Source: DASZBX01 sp035943635
Lineage (GTDB): Bacteria > Actinomycetota > Actinomycetes > Streptomycetales > Catenulisporaceae
Assembly: GCA_035943635.1 (NCBI GenBank)
Contig: DASZBX010000081.1
Coordinates: forward strand, 1 to 64,000
Length of the DNA stretch: 64,000 nt
Direction of reading: 5' to 3'
Part shown: positions 16,003-24,400 of the stretch, one piece after another
Position numbering within the stretch: position 1 is the first letter of the stretch
Layout of the letters: every line of letters begins with the position of its first letter
Made by a program: the position numbers and the translations under genes
The notes under the pieces: model-generated
What the model was told of the DNA's origin: nothing
Seen by the model: the letters and a program-made list of their open reading frames with translations, nothing else
Databases searched by the model: none

Positions 16003-16862
16003 GGCTCGCGAACGTCGCCGGCCGCCTGGTCACGCAGGAGAACGGCCGCCTGGTCGACGTGGCGACCGCGAGCGCGGGCCGCTTCGGCCCCGACCCGCAG
16101 TCCGTCTACGCCCGCTGGGCCGAGTTCACCGACTGGGCCCGCCAACGCCCCGCGCCCGGTCCGATCCTGCACACCCCGGTCGCCTGCGGCCCGCCGGTCC
16201 CGAGGCCGCCGCAGTCCATTGGCATCGGCGTGAACTACGCCGACCACGCAGGCGAGGCCGGTTTCGACCTGCCCGAACGCCCGGTCGTCTTCCCCAAGTT
16301 CAGCTCCTGCATCGCCGGGGACAGCGATGTGCTGACGCTGCCGTCCGCGGCGATCGACTGGGAGGTCGAGCTCGTCGTCGTGATCGGCCGAACCGCGGTG
16401 GACGTGCCCGAAGCAGACGCGTGGCACTACGTCGCAGGCCTGACCATCGGCCAGGACATCAGCGACCGCGCCCTCCAGTTCGCCGATGCCCCACCCGCGC
16501 AGTTCGGCATGGGCAAGTCCCTACGCGGCTTCGGCCCGATCGGCCCCTGGCTGGTGACCACCGACGAACTGTCCGACCCGGACGACCTGGAAATCTCCTG
16601 CCTGCTCAACGGCGAGGTCGTCCAGCACTCGCGCACCAAGCACCTGATCTTCGACGTCTCCGCGCTGGTGTCCTACCTCTCCAACCACCTGCGCTTGGAG
16701 CCGGGAGACGTCTTGTTCACCGGCACCCCGGCCGGCGTCGGCTTCAGCCGCACCCCGGCGGTCTACCTGAAACCGGGCGACCAACTGGTCAGCCGGATCG
16801 AAGGCCTCGGCGAACTGGTCACCCGCATCGGCGGCACCGCCAAGACCGGGAACGAAGCATGA
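15999..16862 (+). CDS. fumarylacetoacetate hydrolase family protein
   Basis: A 287-residue protein. The C-terminal FAH fold runs from SIGIGVNYADHAGEAGFDLP through PVVFPKFSS and the metal-binding IDWEVELVVVIG (two acidic residues, ExE). It continues through GLTIGQDISDR, FGPIGPWLVTTDEL and the closing PGDVLFTGTPAGVGF. A divalent metal supports C-C bond hydrolysis or decarboxylation of beta-diketo acids such as acylpyruvates. The start overlaps a 16-codon upstream ORF, and the stop overlaps the HIT gene (ATGA). It probably works with the divergent FAD monooxygenase and hydrolases in ring-cleavage catabolism. Confidence 0.93.
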   Translation: MRLANVAGRLVTQENGRLVDVATASAGRFGPDPQSVYARWAEFTDWARQRPAPGPILHTPVACGPPVPRPPQSIGIGVNYADHAGEAGFDLPERPVVFPKFSSCIAGDSDVLTLPSAAIDWEVELVVVIGRTAVDVPEADAWHYVAGLTIGQDISDRALQFADAPPAQFGMGKSLRGFGPIGPWLVTTDELSDPDDLEISCLLNGEVVQHSRTKHLIFDVSALVSYLSNHLRLEPGDVLFTGTPAGVGFSRTPAVYLKPGDQLVSRIEGLGELVTRIGGTAKTGNEA

Positions 16863-17332
16863 CCACAGACGATCCCGCCTGCGTCCCCTGCCAGTCCGAG
16901 AACGAGCAAGACGCCGCCGTGGTGTTCCGCGACGACCTGTGGGCGTGCGAAGTCGTCCCCGGCTACGACGTCCCGGGCTGGCTCGTCTTGCGGGTCCGCC
17001 GACACGCCCTGAACATCGGCGGCCTTTCCGACCCCGAACTAGCCACCTACGCTCGCCGCCTGCGCGACGTCGTGGGCGCTGTAGCCGAGGTGACCGGCGC
17101 CCCGGCCACCTACATGCTGGTTTTCGGCGAGGCCAACCCGCACTTCCACTCCCTGATCGCCCCGCGCGGCCACGACGTCCCCCCGGAAGCCCGACTGGGC
17201 CGCATCCTGGACCAACGAGAGCACAAGATCGACCGCAAGGCGTCGCTGGCGCTGGTCCCGCAGGTAGCAGAGGCCTACGCTCGCCGCGCCGCACAGACGG
17301 AGCCGATGCTGAAACTGGAACTCGGCGCCTGA
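16859..17332 (+). CDS. HIT-family protein with altered histidine triad
   Basis: A 157-residue HIT-fold protein (nucleotide hydrolase/transferase superfamily). CVPC near residue 8 is the usual zinc-type N-terminal knuckle, and VVPGYDVPGWLVLRVRRH matches the family core. The catalytic stretch is NPHFHSLIAPR near residue 95: the first two histidines of H-x-H-x-H are present but the third is Leu. The nucleophilic His is normally the middle one, so activity may remain or be changed. It is coupled to the FAH gene by ATGA. Its role in this operon is unknown. Confidence 0.87.
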   Translation: MTTDDPACVPCQSENEQDAAVVFRDDLWACEVVPGYDVPGWLVLRVRRHALNIGGLSDPELATYARRLRDVVGAVAEVTGAPATYMLVFGEANPHFHSLIAPRGHDVPPEARLGRILDQREHKIDRKASLALVPQVAEAYARRAAQTEPMLKLELGA

Positions 17333-17478
17333 CGGCAATCGCACAAGTGCAAGACGCCAGCACCCGGCCGGCGAACGTAGCCCGCCTCCTCAATAGCACC
17401 GCACCACACCACACCGCGCCGGCCACCCACACCCGCACCCGCACGCCGCCAACACATGCCTCCCCTCCCCCACCGATC

Positions 17479-17748
17479 GCGCGCTTTTCCAGGGCCCACG
17501 CGGCCCCCGCCGCACAACTCTCCCGTCGGTTTCGGATCCTCGGTGGCCCTGGCGGAGCTTAGAAGGGCGTATCGGGCAGGTCCTGTCAACTCCCGAACCC
17601 GGCCCACAACCCCGCCGCAACCAGACCACCCACGTAACCCACAACGCCAGCCGAACCCGGCCTACGGGCCATTGGATCCTTGGGGGTTCCGGGCCCGCCG
17701 GAGGCACAGCAGTAACCACACGCCAACACGGCGACGCACCCCCCTCCA
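17479..17748. repeat. dispersed intergenic repeat, copy A
   Basis: This stretch aligns with 53992-54178 in two blocks: about 80 bp ending GGATCCTCGGTGGCCCTGG and about 105 bp containing TGGATCCTTGG, GGGCCCGCCGGAG, CACAGCAGTA and CACACGCCAAC. Copy A has about 80 extra bases between the blocks. Both copies sit immediately 3' of a minus-strand gene (here the GntR gene at 17769). There are no coding features, and it fills most of the 436-bp gap 17333-17768. Confidence 0.7.
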
Positions 17749-17768
17749 ACCTCCCCAAGCCCCCAGCC

Positions 17769-18491
17769 TCACTCCCCAGCAGGCAACATGGCCATCCACT
17801 CAAGGCAAGCCAACTCGTGCTCCGCCAAATGCTCATTCACCGCAAGCTTCAAATCCGCAGGAGACCCAGACCGAGCAGCATCGAGCAACAACCGATGCGC
17901 GATCTCCCGCCTCCTGCGCTCCCCAGAATCAACCTGATACGTCTCGAAAACCACCCGCGTATACCGATCACACGCATGCCACAACTGCTCCAACAACCGC
18001 AGATCCCACTCAGTCAGCGCAGGCCGCAGCAACGCAAGATGAAACTGCTTGTGAATCTCCCACAACTCATCCGAATCAGTGTCCGCATGCGTGTATTCCC
18101 GCAGCAACTGCTCGGCCTCATCAAGATCGGCACTGGTCAGCCCCAGACAAGCCCGAGCCGCCAAGTCACACTCGATCAACTTCCGCAGCCGATAGATCGA
18201 CCGCAGCTCATCACGATCAAGCGGGTTCACGATGGCACTACGCCCCGGCCGCAGCGTGATCAGCCCCTGCGTCTCCAGCCGCCGCAACGCCTCCCGCACG
18301 GGAATGTGACTGACGCCGAGCTGGCTGCTGATATCCGCGATCGAAAAGCTCGACCCAGCCTTCAGCGTGCCGTTCAACACCCCCCGCCGAATCTCGGCCG
18401 TCACCCGGTCCACAGCCGAGTTCGGACCCACAACCGAGCGCAGCCCGGACCGAGCGCCCGAGGGATCTCCCACCGAAGTTTCAGTTGCCAC
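17769..18491 (-). CDS. GntR-family regulator (FCD/FadR subfamily)
   Basis: A 240-residue repressor-type protein. The N-terminal winged HTH is VTAEIRRGVLNGTLKAGSSF, then SIADISSQLGVSHIPVREAL, then RRLETQGLITLRPG. A C-terminal FCD effector domain follows, with metal-type residues in ELWEIHKQFHLALL, IAHRLLLDA and NEHLAEHE. Ligands are usually organic acids, which fits control of the neighbouring FAH/monooxygenase catabolic genes. It starts with GTG at 18491 with no Shine-Dalgarno. TACTCT lies seven bases upstream, so a leaderless mRNA is possible. Confidence 0.92.
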   Translation of the reverse strand: MATETSVGDPSGARSGLRSVVGPNSAVDRVTAEIRRGVLNGTLKAGSSFSIADISSQLGVSHIPVREALRRLETQGLITLRPGRSAIVNPLDRDELRSIYRLRKLIECDLAARACLGLTSADLDEAEQLLREYTHADTDSDELWEIHKQFHLALLRPALTEWDLRLLEQLWHACDRYTRVVFETYQVDSGERRRREIAHRLLLDAARSGSPADLKLAVNEHLAEHELACLEWMAMLPAGE

Positions 18492-18868
18492 GAAATATAG
18501 AGTAGCGCATCGCCCACTTGACGGCAGTCGCCCCTGCCCCGCCTCCTGACAAGACCGCGCACAACCCGCTCCGCGTGCACAGATCTTCTCGGGCGCCTAC
18601 CCCCAGCCCCCGCCCCCAGAGTCCAGCGCTCCAACGACATCGGCATCTTTCGTATATTCCAAGTATCCATTCCACCCGCTTTCCGCTCACCCCGGATCCC
18701 GCTCTCTCATCTGCCTGTACACACTATTTGCACAGGTAAACCCCATGCCCGACACCCCAACCAAGCTTCAAATTAGCTTCCAGCTCCGAGGAACTATCAT
18801 ATATTTTAAGTTCGCCGGTCAAGCCCTCCCAAAGAGCCCCTCAAAGCAAGGACTACCCTGGTTGACTG
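18492..18868. other. intergenic region between GntR and MerR genes
   Basis: A 377-bp divergent gap containing AT-rich patches (for example ATCATATATTTTAAG at about 18796) that probably hold the promoters of both genes. No gene or clear repeat was seen. Confidence 0.4.
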
Positions 18869-19318
18869 ATGCTCATGGAAGACGCCTATCTGACGATCGG
18901 TGAGGCCGCCGCCCGGTTCAGACTGGCGGCCTCGACTCTGCGCTACTGGGAACAGCGCGGCATCCTGCTACCAGCCGAAATTAGTACTTCACGACGGTTG
19001 TACGGACCGCAGGAGATGCATCGAATCGCACAGATTCAGATCTGGCAAGACATCGGGCTGACGAGCCTGAACGAGATCGCCGGGCTGCTGGCTGGACTCA
19101 CCGACGGATACTGGCGTAACGCCGTACAGGGCCGGATCGAGGAAATCGACGAGCAGATCGAGCGGCTCACCACAGCAAAAACCTATCTCGGTCACTACCT
19201 GGCCTGCCCGCAGGATCGTCCCGCGAAGGACTGCCCGCTACTACGCCGCGAGGTCGAAGAATACATCGACCGACAAACAAGCCGTACACATAGCCCCCAC
19301 GACGCCTGCGAACACTGA
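18869..19318 (+). CDS. MerR-family transcriptional regulator
   Basis: A 149-residue regulator. The N-terminal MerR HTH is YLTIGEAAARFRLAASTLRY, then WEQRGILLP, and a dimerisation helix runs about 85-115 (RIEEIDEQIERLTTAKTYL). The C-terminal CPQDRPAKDCPLL has two cysteines that could bind metal or respond to redox. An in-frame ATG two codons downstream (18875) is equally possible. MerR proteins twist a 19-20 bp spaced promoter. The target is unknown, as it is flanked by LuxR genes on the opposite strand. Confidence 0.9.
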   Translation: MLMEDAYLTIGEAAARFRLAASTLRYWEQRGILLPAEISTSRRLYGPQEMHRIAQIQIWQDIGLTSLNEIAGLLAGLTDGYWRNAVQGRIEEIDEQIERLTTAKTYLGHYLACPQDRPAKDCPLLRREVEEYIDRQTSRTHSPHDACEH

Positions 19319-19788
19319 CACAATGCCCCCTTCCGGGCTCCGCCCAGCGTCACGTCAAGGACGTCCCACAGCCGCTACCACTGACCGTTCCGCCCCGCTC
19401 CCGACCAAAATTCGAAAAATATTTCCGACCTGCCTGTAGCTTTTCACCCCCTCCGCGCGTGGATAAGAGTAACCGGTCGTTCACAGGGTGCCAGCAGACA
19501 CCCCCGCCCGGCCTCCGACCAGAAAGGCGCGATGTGTCCAGTTCACAAACCCGGGCCACTGCTGAACCCGCCGACCACCATGCCCAACGTCACCTTGTGG
19601 TACAGGACGAGTCCGACTCCGGATGGCCCTGTTCCGTCAACGGTTCCCTCCACAACTCCCGCAGCCGCTCCTCCCGCGGCCAAGAAACTCCGCGAGGCCA
19701 GCCACCCAACCTACGCACCCACGCGAACGCGCACGCGCACGCGCACGCGCACGCCCAACACAATGGCCAAACCGGCCCCAAGTCCACC
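19319..19788. other. convergent intergenic region with GCGCAC microsatellite
   Basis: A 470-bp gap between convergent gene ends. It contains about five GCGCAC hexamers in tandem at about 19728-19754, otherwise ordinary GC-rich DNA. I see no supported gene. Confidence 0.5.
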
Positions 19789-20943
19789 TCACAACGCCCC
19801 GGCACGCACCGCGAAGGCGACCGCGTGGGTGCGATTGCGCAGCTTGAGCCGGGTCAGCACGCCATGGATGATGTTCTTGACCGTACGCTCGGAATAGTTC
19901 AACCGCTGCGCTATCTCGCCGGTACTCAACCCGTCGGCCAGCAGCCCGAGCACGTCCACCTCACGGGTCTCAAGCCCGGACGGGGTCAGCCCATTGGGTT
20001 CCAGGACGTCCTGGCGCACGGCGCGCAGCTGAGCGACAAGCCAGCCGAGCGCAATGCCCGGCATCTCCAGCCGGCCTTCATGCACGCCCACAATCGCCCG
20101 CACGATCCGATCGAAATCCGCCTCGCGACGCGGGATGACGCTGACCAGGCCGCTGGTGATCGCACGCAACAGGTGCCGTTCACGCACGCCGTCGCCGACC
20201 AACACGAACCGCGCCTCCCGGCCGGCCGAGCCGTCGGCGACCCGTTCCATCAGATCAAGGGTGTCGTCGGTGATCCGGTCGACCAGGATGAGCACAACCT
20301 CTGCCTCGGCCACCCGGTCATTGCCCAGGACACACACCTCGAACCGAGTACGCAGATGGGCGACGGCACCCTGGCCGGTCAGTGGATCACCGGCCAGGAC
20401 CGCGACCGAGACTGGGCGTACCACCACACCATCCCGCAACGGCACTCGGCCACGCAGAGAGTTGCGCGACTGAGCCTCTGGCGCAGACTCAGAGTTCGAC
20501 CTCAGCGGCTGGGACCGGTTCTTGGCCTGAACCTGAACCTGATTCAGCGCCTGAACAAGACTCCGGGACTGAACCAGACCTTGGACCGAAGCCGAACTCT
20601 GATCCTCACCGTAGCGCTGGCTTTGGGCCGGCTTCGAGCTCCGAACCTGGCTCCGAGCCGGAGCCGAGTTCCGCACCTGACTTTGGGCCGGATCCAAATT
20701 CCGCACCTGGCTTCGAGTCGGGCTCGAGCTCTGTCCCCGGCTCCGGCTCGAACTCGAGTTCTGGTTCAGATCGCGATCCGGGATCGGATCCAGATTCAGG
20801 GTCGGATCCGGATCCGGAGTCTGATCCAGATTCAGGGTCGGATCCGAATTCGGGATCGCATCCGACGCAACGGGCGCCGGGACGGCGGCGGGCTCGGACT
20901 GGGCGGGAGTCGGTCGGCGGGTGGTGGAGTACGTGTCGAGCAC
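19789..20943 (-). CDS. LuxR/NarL-type regulator with disordered repeat-rich N-terminus
   Basis: A 384-residue protein with GTG start at 20943 after AAGGAG. Residues 1-165 are low-complexity, Ser/Gln/Arg/Asp/Pro-rich, with repeats such as SQVRN-SAPAR-SQVRS. From about 170 comes a receiver-like domain (VSVAVLAGDPLTGQGAVAHL, then EAEVVLILVDRI). At 320-384 comes the HTH (LEPNGLTPSGLETREVDVLG, then LLADGLSTGEIAQRLNYSER, then TVKNIIHGVLTRLKL). The phospho-acceptor region is atypical, so phosphorylation is uncertain. It sits beside two giant LAL regulators on the same arm. Confidence 0.85.
   Translation of the reverse strand: MLDTYSTTRRPTPAQSEPAAVPAPVASDAIPNSDPTLNLDQTPDPDPTLNLDPIPDRDLNQNSSSSRSRGQSSSPTRSQVRNLDPAQSQVRNSAPARSQVRSSKPAQSQRYGEDQSSASVQGLVQSRSLVQALNQVQVQAKNRSQPLRSNSESAPEAQSRNSLRGRVPLRDGVVVRPVSVAVLAGDPLTGQGAVAHLRTRFEVCVLGNDRVAEAEVVLILVDRITDDTLDLMERVADGSAGREARFVLVGDGVRERHLLRAITSGLVSVIPRREADFDRIVRAIVGVHEGRLEMPGIALGWLVAQLRAVRQDVLEPNGLTPSGLETREVDVLGLLADGLSTGEIAQRLNYSERTVKNIIHGVLTRLKLRNRTHAVAFAVRAGAL
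20640..20880. repeat. low-complexity repeats encoding the disordered N-terminus
   Basis: Imperfect short repeats of the type CGGATCCGGATT / TTCGGG / CCGCACCTG run through this part of the LuxR gene and encode its S/Q/R/D/P-rich tail. Both strands stay open here, which creates long shadow frames. Confidence 0.6.
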
Positions 20944-21405
20944 GGCGATCCGCTCCTTGCGCGGCCCGCGCTGGCTGGTTCGGTCGGCGGAGCACCCCCG
21001 GCCGCGGGCCGCGGCGAGCCGGGAACTACCTCAGCCATCCTGGGACGCCACAACCGCACGAGACATCAGCGAGGATGCGTAGGCTTTGCCGCCCTGGAGC
21101 ATATGCGCAGGTGGAGAGCCCACCGCAGACTCAAGACACGGTCAAGGCTCTACCAAGGTACGTCGAAGGTCCAGCCCTGGCCGGTCGGCGCAGCCCACCC
21201 GAACGTCGCGGGCGCAGACTATGCAGGCAGCACGGACTACAGAACTGCTCGGGTTATGCGGCTTACTCGGAATACACAATCCACCCGTCCCACGCAGACC
21301 GCGCCGCGCGCTTGGCAACGGCCTGGACCACCTCAGTCCGAGAGCCAGGCCAAAACTTGCCCAGAAAGCTCAACGCCCAGGCTCGGATCGCACAGCCTGT
21401 CGACC
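20944..21405. other. intergenic region holding a LuxR-tail fossil
   Basis: A 462-bp gap between two minus-strand regulator genes. The part near 21300-21375 is a decayed copy of the LuxR HTH end (listed separately). The remaining 350 bp presumably holds the promoter of the LuxR gene ending at 19789 and shows no gene. Confidence 0.5.
21300..21378 (-). pseudogene. decayed duplicate of the LAL C-terminal HTH tail
   Basis: Minus-strand translation gives FLGKFWPGSRTEVVQAVAKR, closely matching ILGKLQLGSRIEVVRAVAER at the end of the intact LAL gene just upstream (21406 onward). Only about 25 residues are recognisable, with no start and no upstream HTH helices. It looks like a tandem duplication remnant of the 3' end. 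Confidence 0.65.
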
Positions 21406-24400
21406 CTACGTAGGCCGCCCAGACTGCGCGCTGCGCTCGGCAACGGCCCGGACCACCTCGATCCGAGACCCAAGCTGGAGCTTGCCCAGGATGTTCGACA
21501 CATGGGTCTGCACCGTATGCCGGGACAACAACAACTGCGCCGCAATATCAGGATTCGACCACCCCTGGCCGACCAACTGCGCGATGTTCGCCTCGCTCGC
21601 GGTAAGCGCGCCCCAGCCGGTCGACTCCCGCCGGTGGGCGCTGCGCGGTCCGCGGCGAACCCCGTGCGCTCGCAACCGTGCATCGGCACGCCGTATATCC
21701 CTGACCGCACCCATCTGCGCGTACAGCTCGACTGCCGCGGTCAGCGCCGCCCGCGCCCGCACCGGGTCGGCGGCACGGCCTGCGCTACCGGCCGCCAACC
21801 GGGCCGCGGCGTCCTCGGAGGCGGCGGCCGAGTCGAACAGCCACGAGGACGCGGCAGCGTTCTCGGCGACGGCGAGCAGTTCCTCGGGATCATCGTCGAC
21901 CTGGGCGCGGCACCACCGGGCGATGGTGACCCGGCGCGACCCGGCGCCCTCACCCGCCTTGTCCTGCAGCAGCCGCGCGACGGTCTCGGCCAGTTCGCGA
22001 TCCCCGGCCGTCAGCGCCATCCGGACCATCGCGGGCGCCTGCTCGTCGCGCAGGAACAGTTCGTTGTACTGCCCGTCGAGCAGGGAGGCCAGGATCTCCA
22101 GGGCCCGGACCGGGTCCCCGTCCGCCTCGGCCACCGCGGCCCGGGCCGCATTGACCGGTCCGGCCGAGCGGTCGGCGCCCGGCATTCCGGCCACCACTGC
22201 CCGTTCGACCTCGGCCAAAGCCAGAGCGGCGCGTTCCCGCTCGCCGCGGTGCACGTGGAGTTGCACCCTGAGACTGTTCGCACGCAGCTGTTCCGGCAGC
22301 GGCAGGCTCTCCGGGTCGATCCCGTCCAGGTGGACCAACGCCTCATCCCACGCTCCGCGCAGCTGCGCGATCAAGGCGGCGCGGAGCAATACCATCCCAG
22401 TGCGCACGGTGCCGAGACGTTCGCCGAGCAGCAGCAGCCGGTCCAACAGGGTACGGAATCCGTCCGGGTCGCCACTCTCATACAGCCAGATCATCCGGTT
22501 CGCGGTCACCACGATCCGCAAGTCGGCCGATTCGGAGTCGTCGCCGAGCGCGGCGAGCGCAGCACCGGTGTGTTCGATCGCCTGCTCCAGCGGCGCGGAG
22601 ATAGAAGCCGCGTGGTGCGCCATCGCGGTGGTCAGCGGGTCCCCGGCGGCGTGCGCCTGCGCGATGGCGTCGGCCGCGACGCTGCGGGCCGTGCCCGTCT
22701 CCCCGGTCTGCGAACACGCCAGGGACGACAGGGCGAGCAGTCGCGCCCGCCAGGCGAGCGGGAGTTCATCATCGGACAGCGCTTCCCGCGCCATCTCGAT
22801 CACCTGTTGCCAGCGGCCGGTCCGCAGCACCGCGCGGACCGCGAGTTCGGTCATCCGGGCGGCGAGTTCGACGTCGCCGCGGCGGCGGGCCACCCGGGTC
22901 GCGACGTCGATGGCCTCCTCGTCCCGTCCGGCCAGGTACAGCGCCCGGGCCAGGTGGGTCGCGAGGGTCTGCCACTGCTGTGATTGCTCGTCGGTCGGGT
23001 CGATGGCCTGTTCGGCGGAATGCACGGCGCGTTGGAGCAGTTGCGCGGACACCGAGGGCATGCCGTCGAGCACGGCGCGCGGAATCCGGGCGAGCCAATC
23101 CACGGCCCAGCTGCCGAGTTCCTCGTCGGCGGCGTGCAGGTGCGTCACCACCGAGTCGGGCGCCGCGCCGCGTTCGGCCAGCACGCGCGCGATGTGGCCA
23201 TGCAACAAACGCCGCATTCCGGCCGGGACCTGCCAGGCCAGCGCCTGCCGGATCAGTTCGTGGCTGAACGCCGGCCGCGCGCCGCCGCGCACCACGCCCG
23301 CGCGTTCGGCCTCGGCCAACGCCCGGCTGACGCTGTCCGGCTCGGCCACGGCGACCGCGGACAGTTGGTCCGGGTCGAACTGCGCGCCGAGCAGCGCGGC
23401 CAGGCGCAGCATGCTGACGGCTTCGTCGGACAGGAAGCCCAGGCGGCGGCCGATCGCCTCGGCCAGCGAGTCCGGAGTCGCACCGGGCGGACCGGTGAAC
23501 TCCGCGGTCAGGTGGGCGGCGGGCTGTGCGGGTGGTCGTGCGGCGAGGTGGGTGGTGCCCGGCTTGGGTGAGCTCGGGTAGCCGGGCGGTGCGGCGGTGG
23601 TACTCGCGGCAGTGGCGGTATTGGCAGCGTCGGTGGCATTGGATCTGCTGCCAGTGCCAGTATTGGTGCCAGTGCCAGTGCTGGTGCCAGTGCCAGTGCC
23701 AGTAATGGTGCTGGCGCCGGTATTGATGCTGGCACCGGTGCCAGTGTTGGTGTTAATGCCAGTGCCGGTGTTGGTGCCGGTGCCGGTGTTGGTGTTGGTG
23801 TTGGTGTTGGTGTTGGTGGCGGTGGCGGTGGCGGGGATGGAGATGGTGCTGGCTGCGGTAGCCGCGATGGTCACCAGTCCGTCGCCGAGTAAGGCATCGA
23901 TCAGGGTTCGGATATACAGCGGATTGCCGCCGGCGCGCGCGAGTTCGGCCCGCAGTCGGGTGCCGGGCATGGCACCCGTCAACGTGGCGGACAGTCGGGC
24001 TACGTCCTCGTCGGCGAGCGCTGGCAGGTCGAGCCGGGTGTGCGAGCGGCGGTCGAATCCGGCGCTGAGTCCCGGCCTGGCGGCTATCGCGCGCAGGCGG
24101 TCTACCGCTTCTCGGCGCGGCGCCGGGCGGGCCGTGCCGACCAGCAGCAGTGGGATCTGGCCGGTGGCTCGGGCCAGTCGGGCCCACACGCGGAGACTTG
24201 GATCGTCGGCCCATTGAAGGTCCTCGGCCACCAGCAGGACTGGGCTGTGTGCGCACATCGTGTCCACTGCCGCGAGCATTCGTTCTTGGGCGGCGAGCAG
24301 CGGGTTGGCGGCCTGTTCTGATGCGGCAGTGCCCTCGGCGGACACGGCCCCGGAATGGTCGGCGGCGACAACGCCTGTGACTACGGCTGCGCCAACGCCT

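Noticed and set aside
19728..19754. A CRISPR-like array at the GCGCAC repeats
   Set aside because: Units are six bases with no spacers and no cas genes; a simple microsatellite.
19459..22983. A plus-strand open frame of over 1100 codons opposite the LuxR and LAL genes
   Set aside because: It is antisense to two genes with clear domains, has no family similarity and is driven by high GC and repeats; a shadow frame.
23645..23835. A CRISPR or transposon end at the LAL repeat tract
   Set aside because: The tract is an in-frame coding microsatellite inside an open gene, without spacers or terminal repeats.
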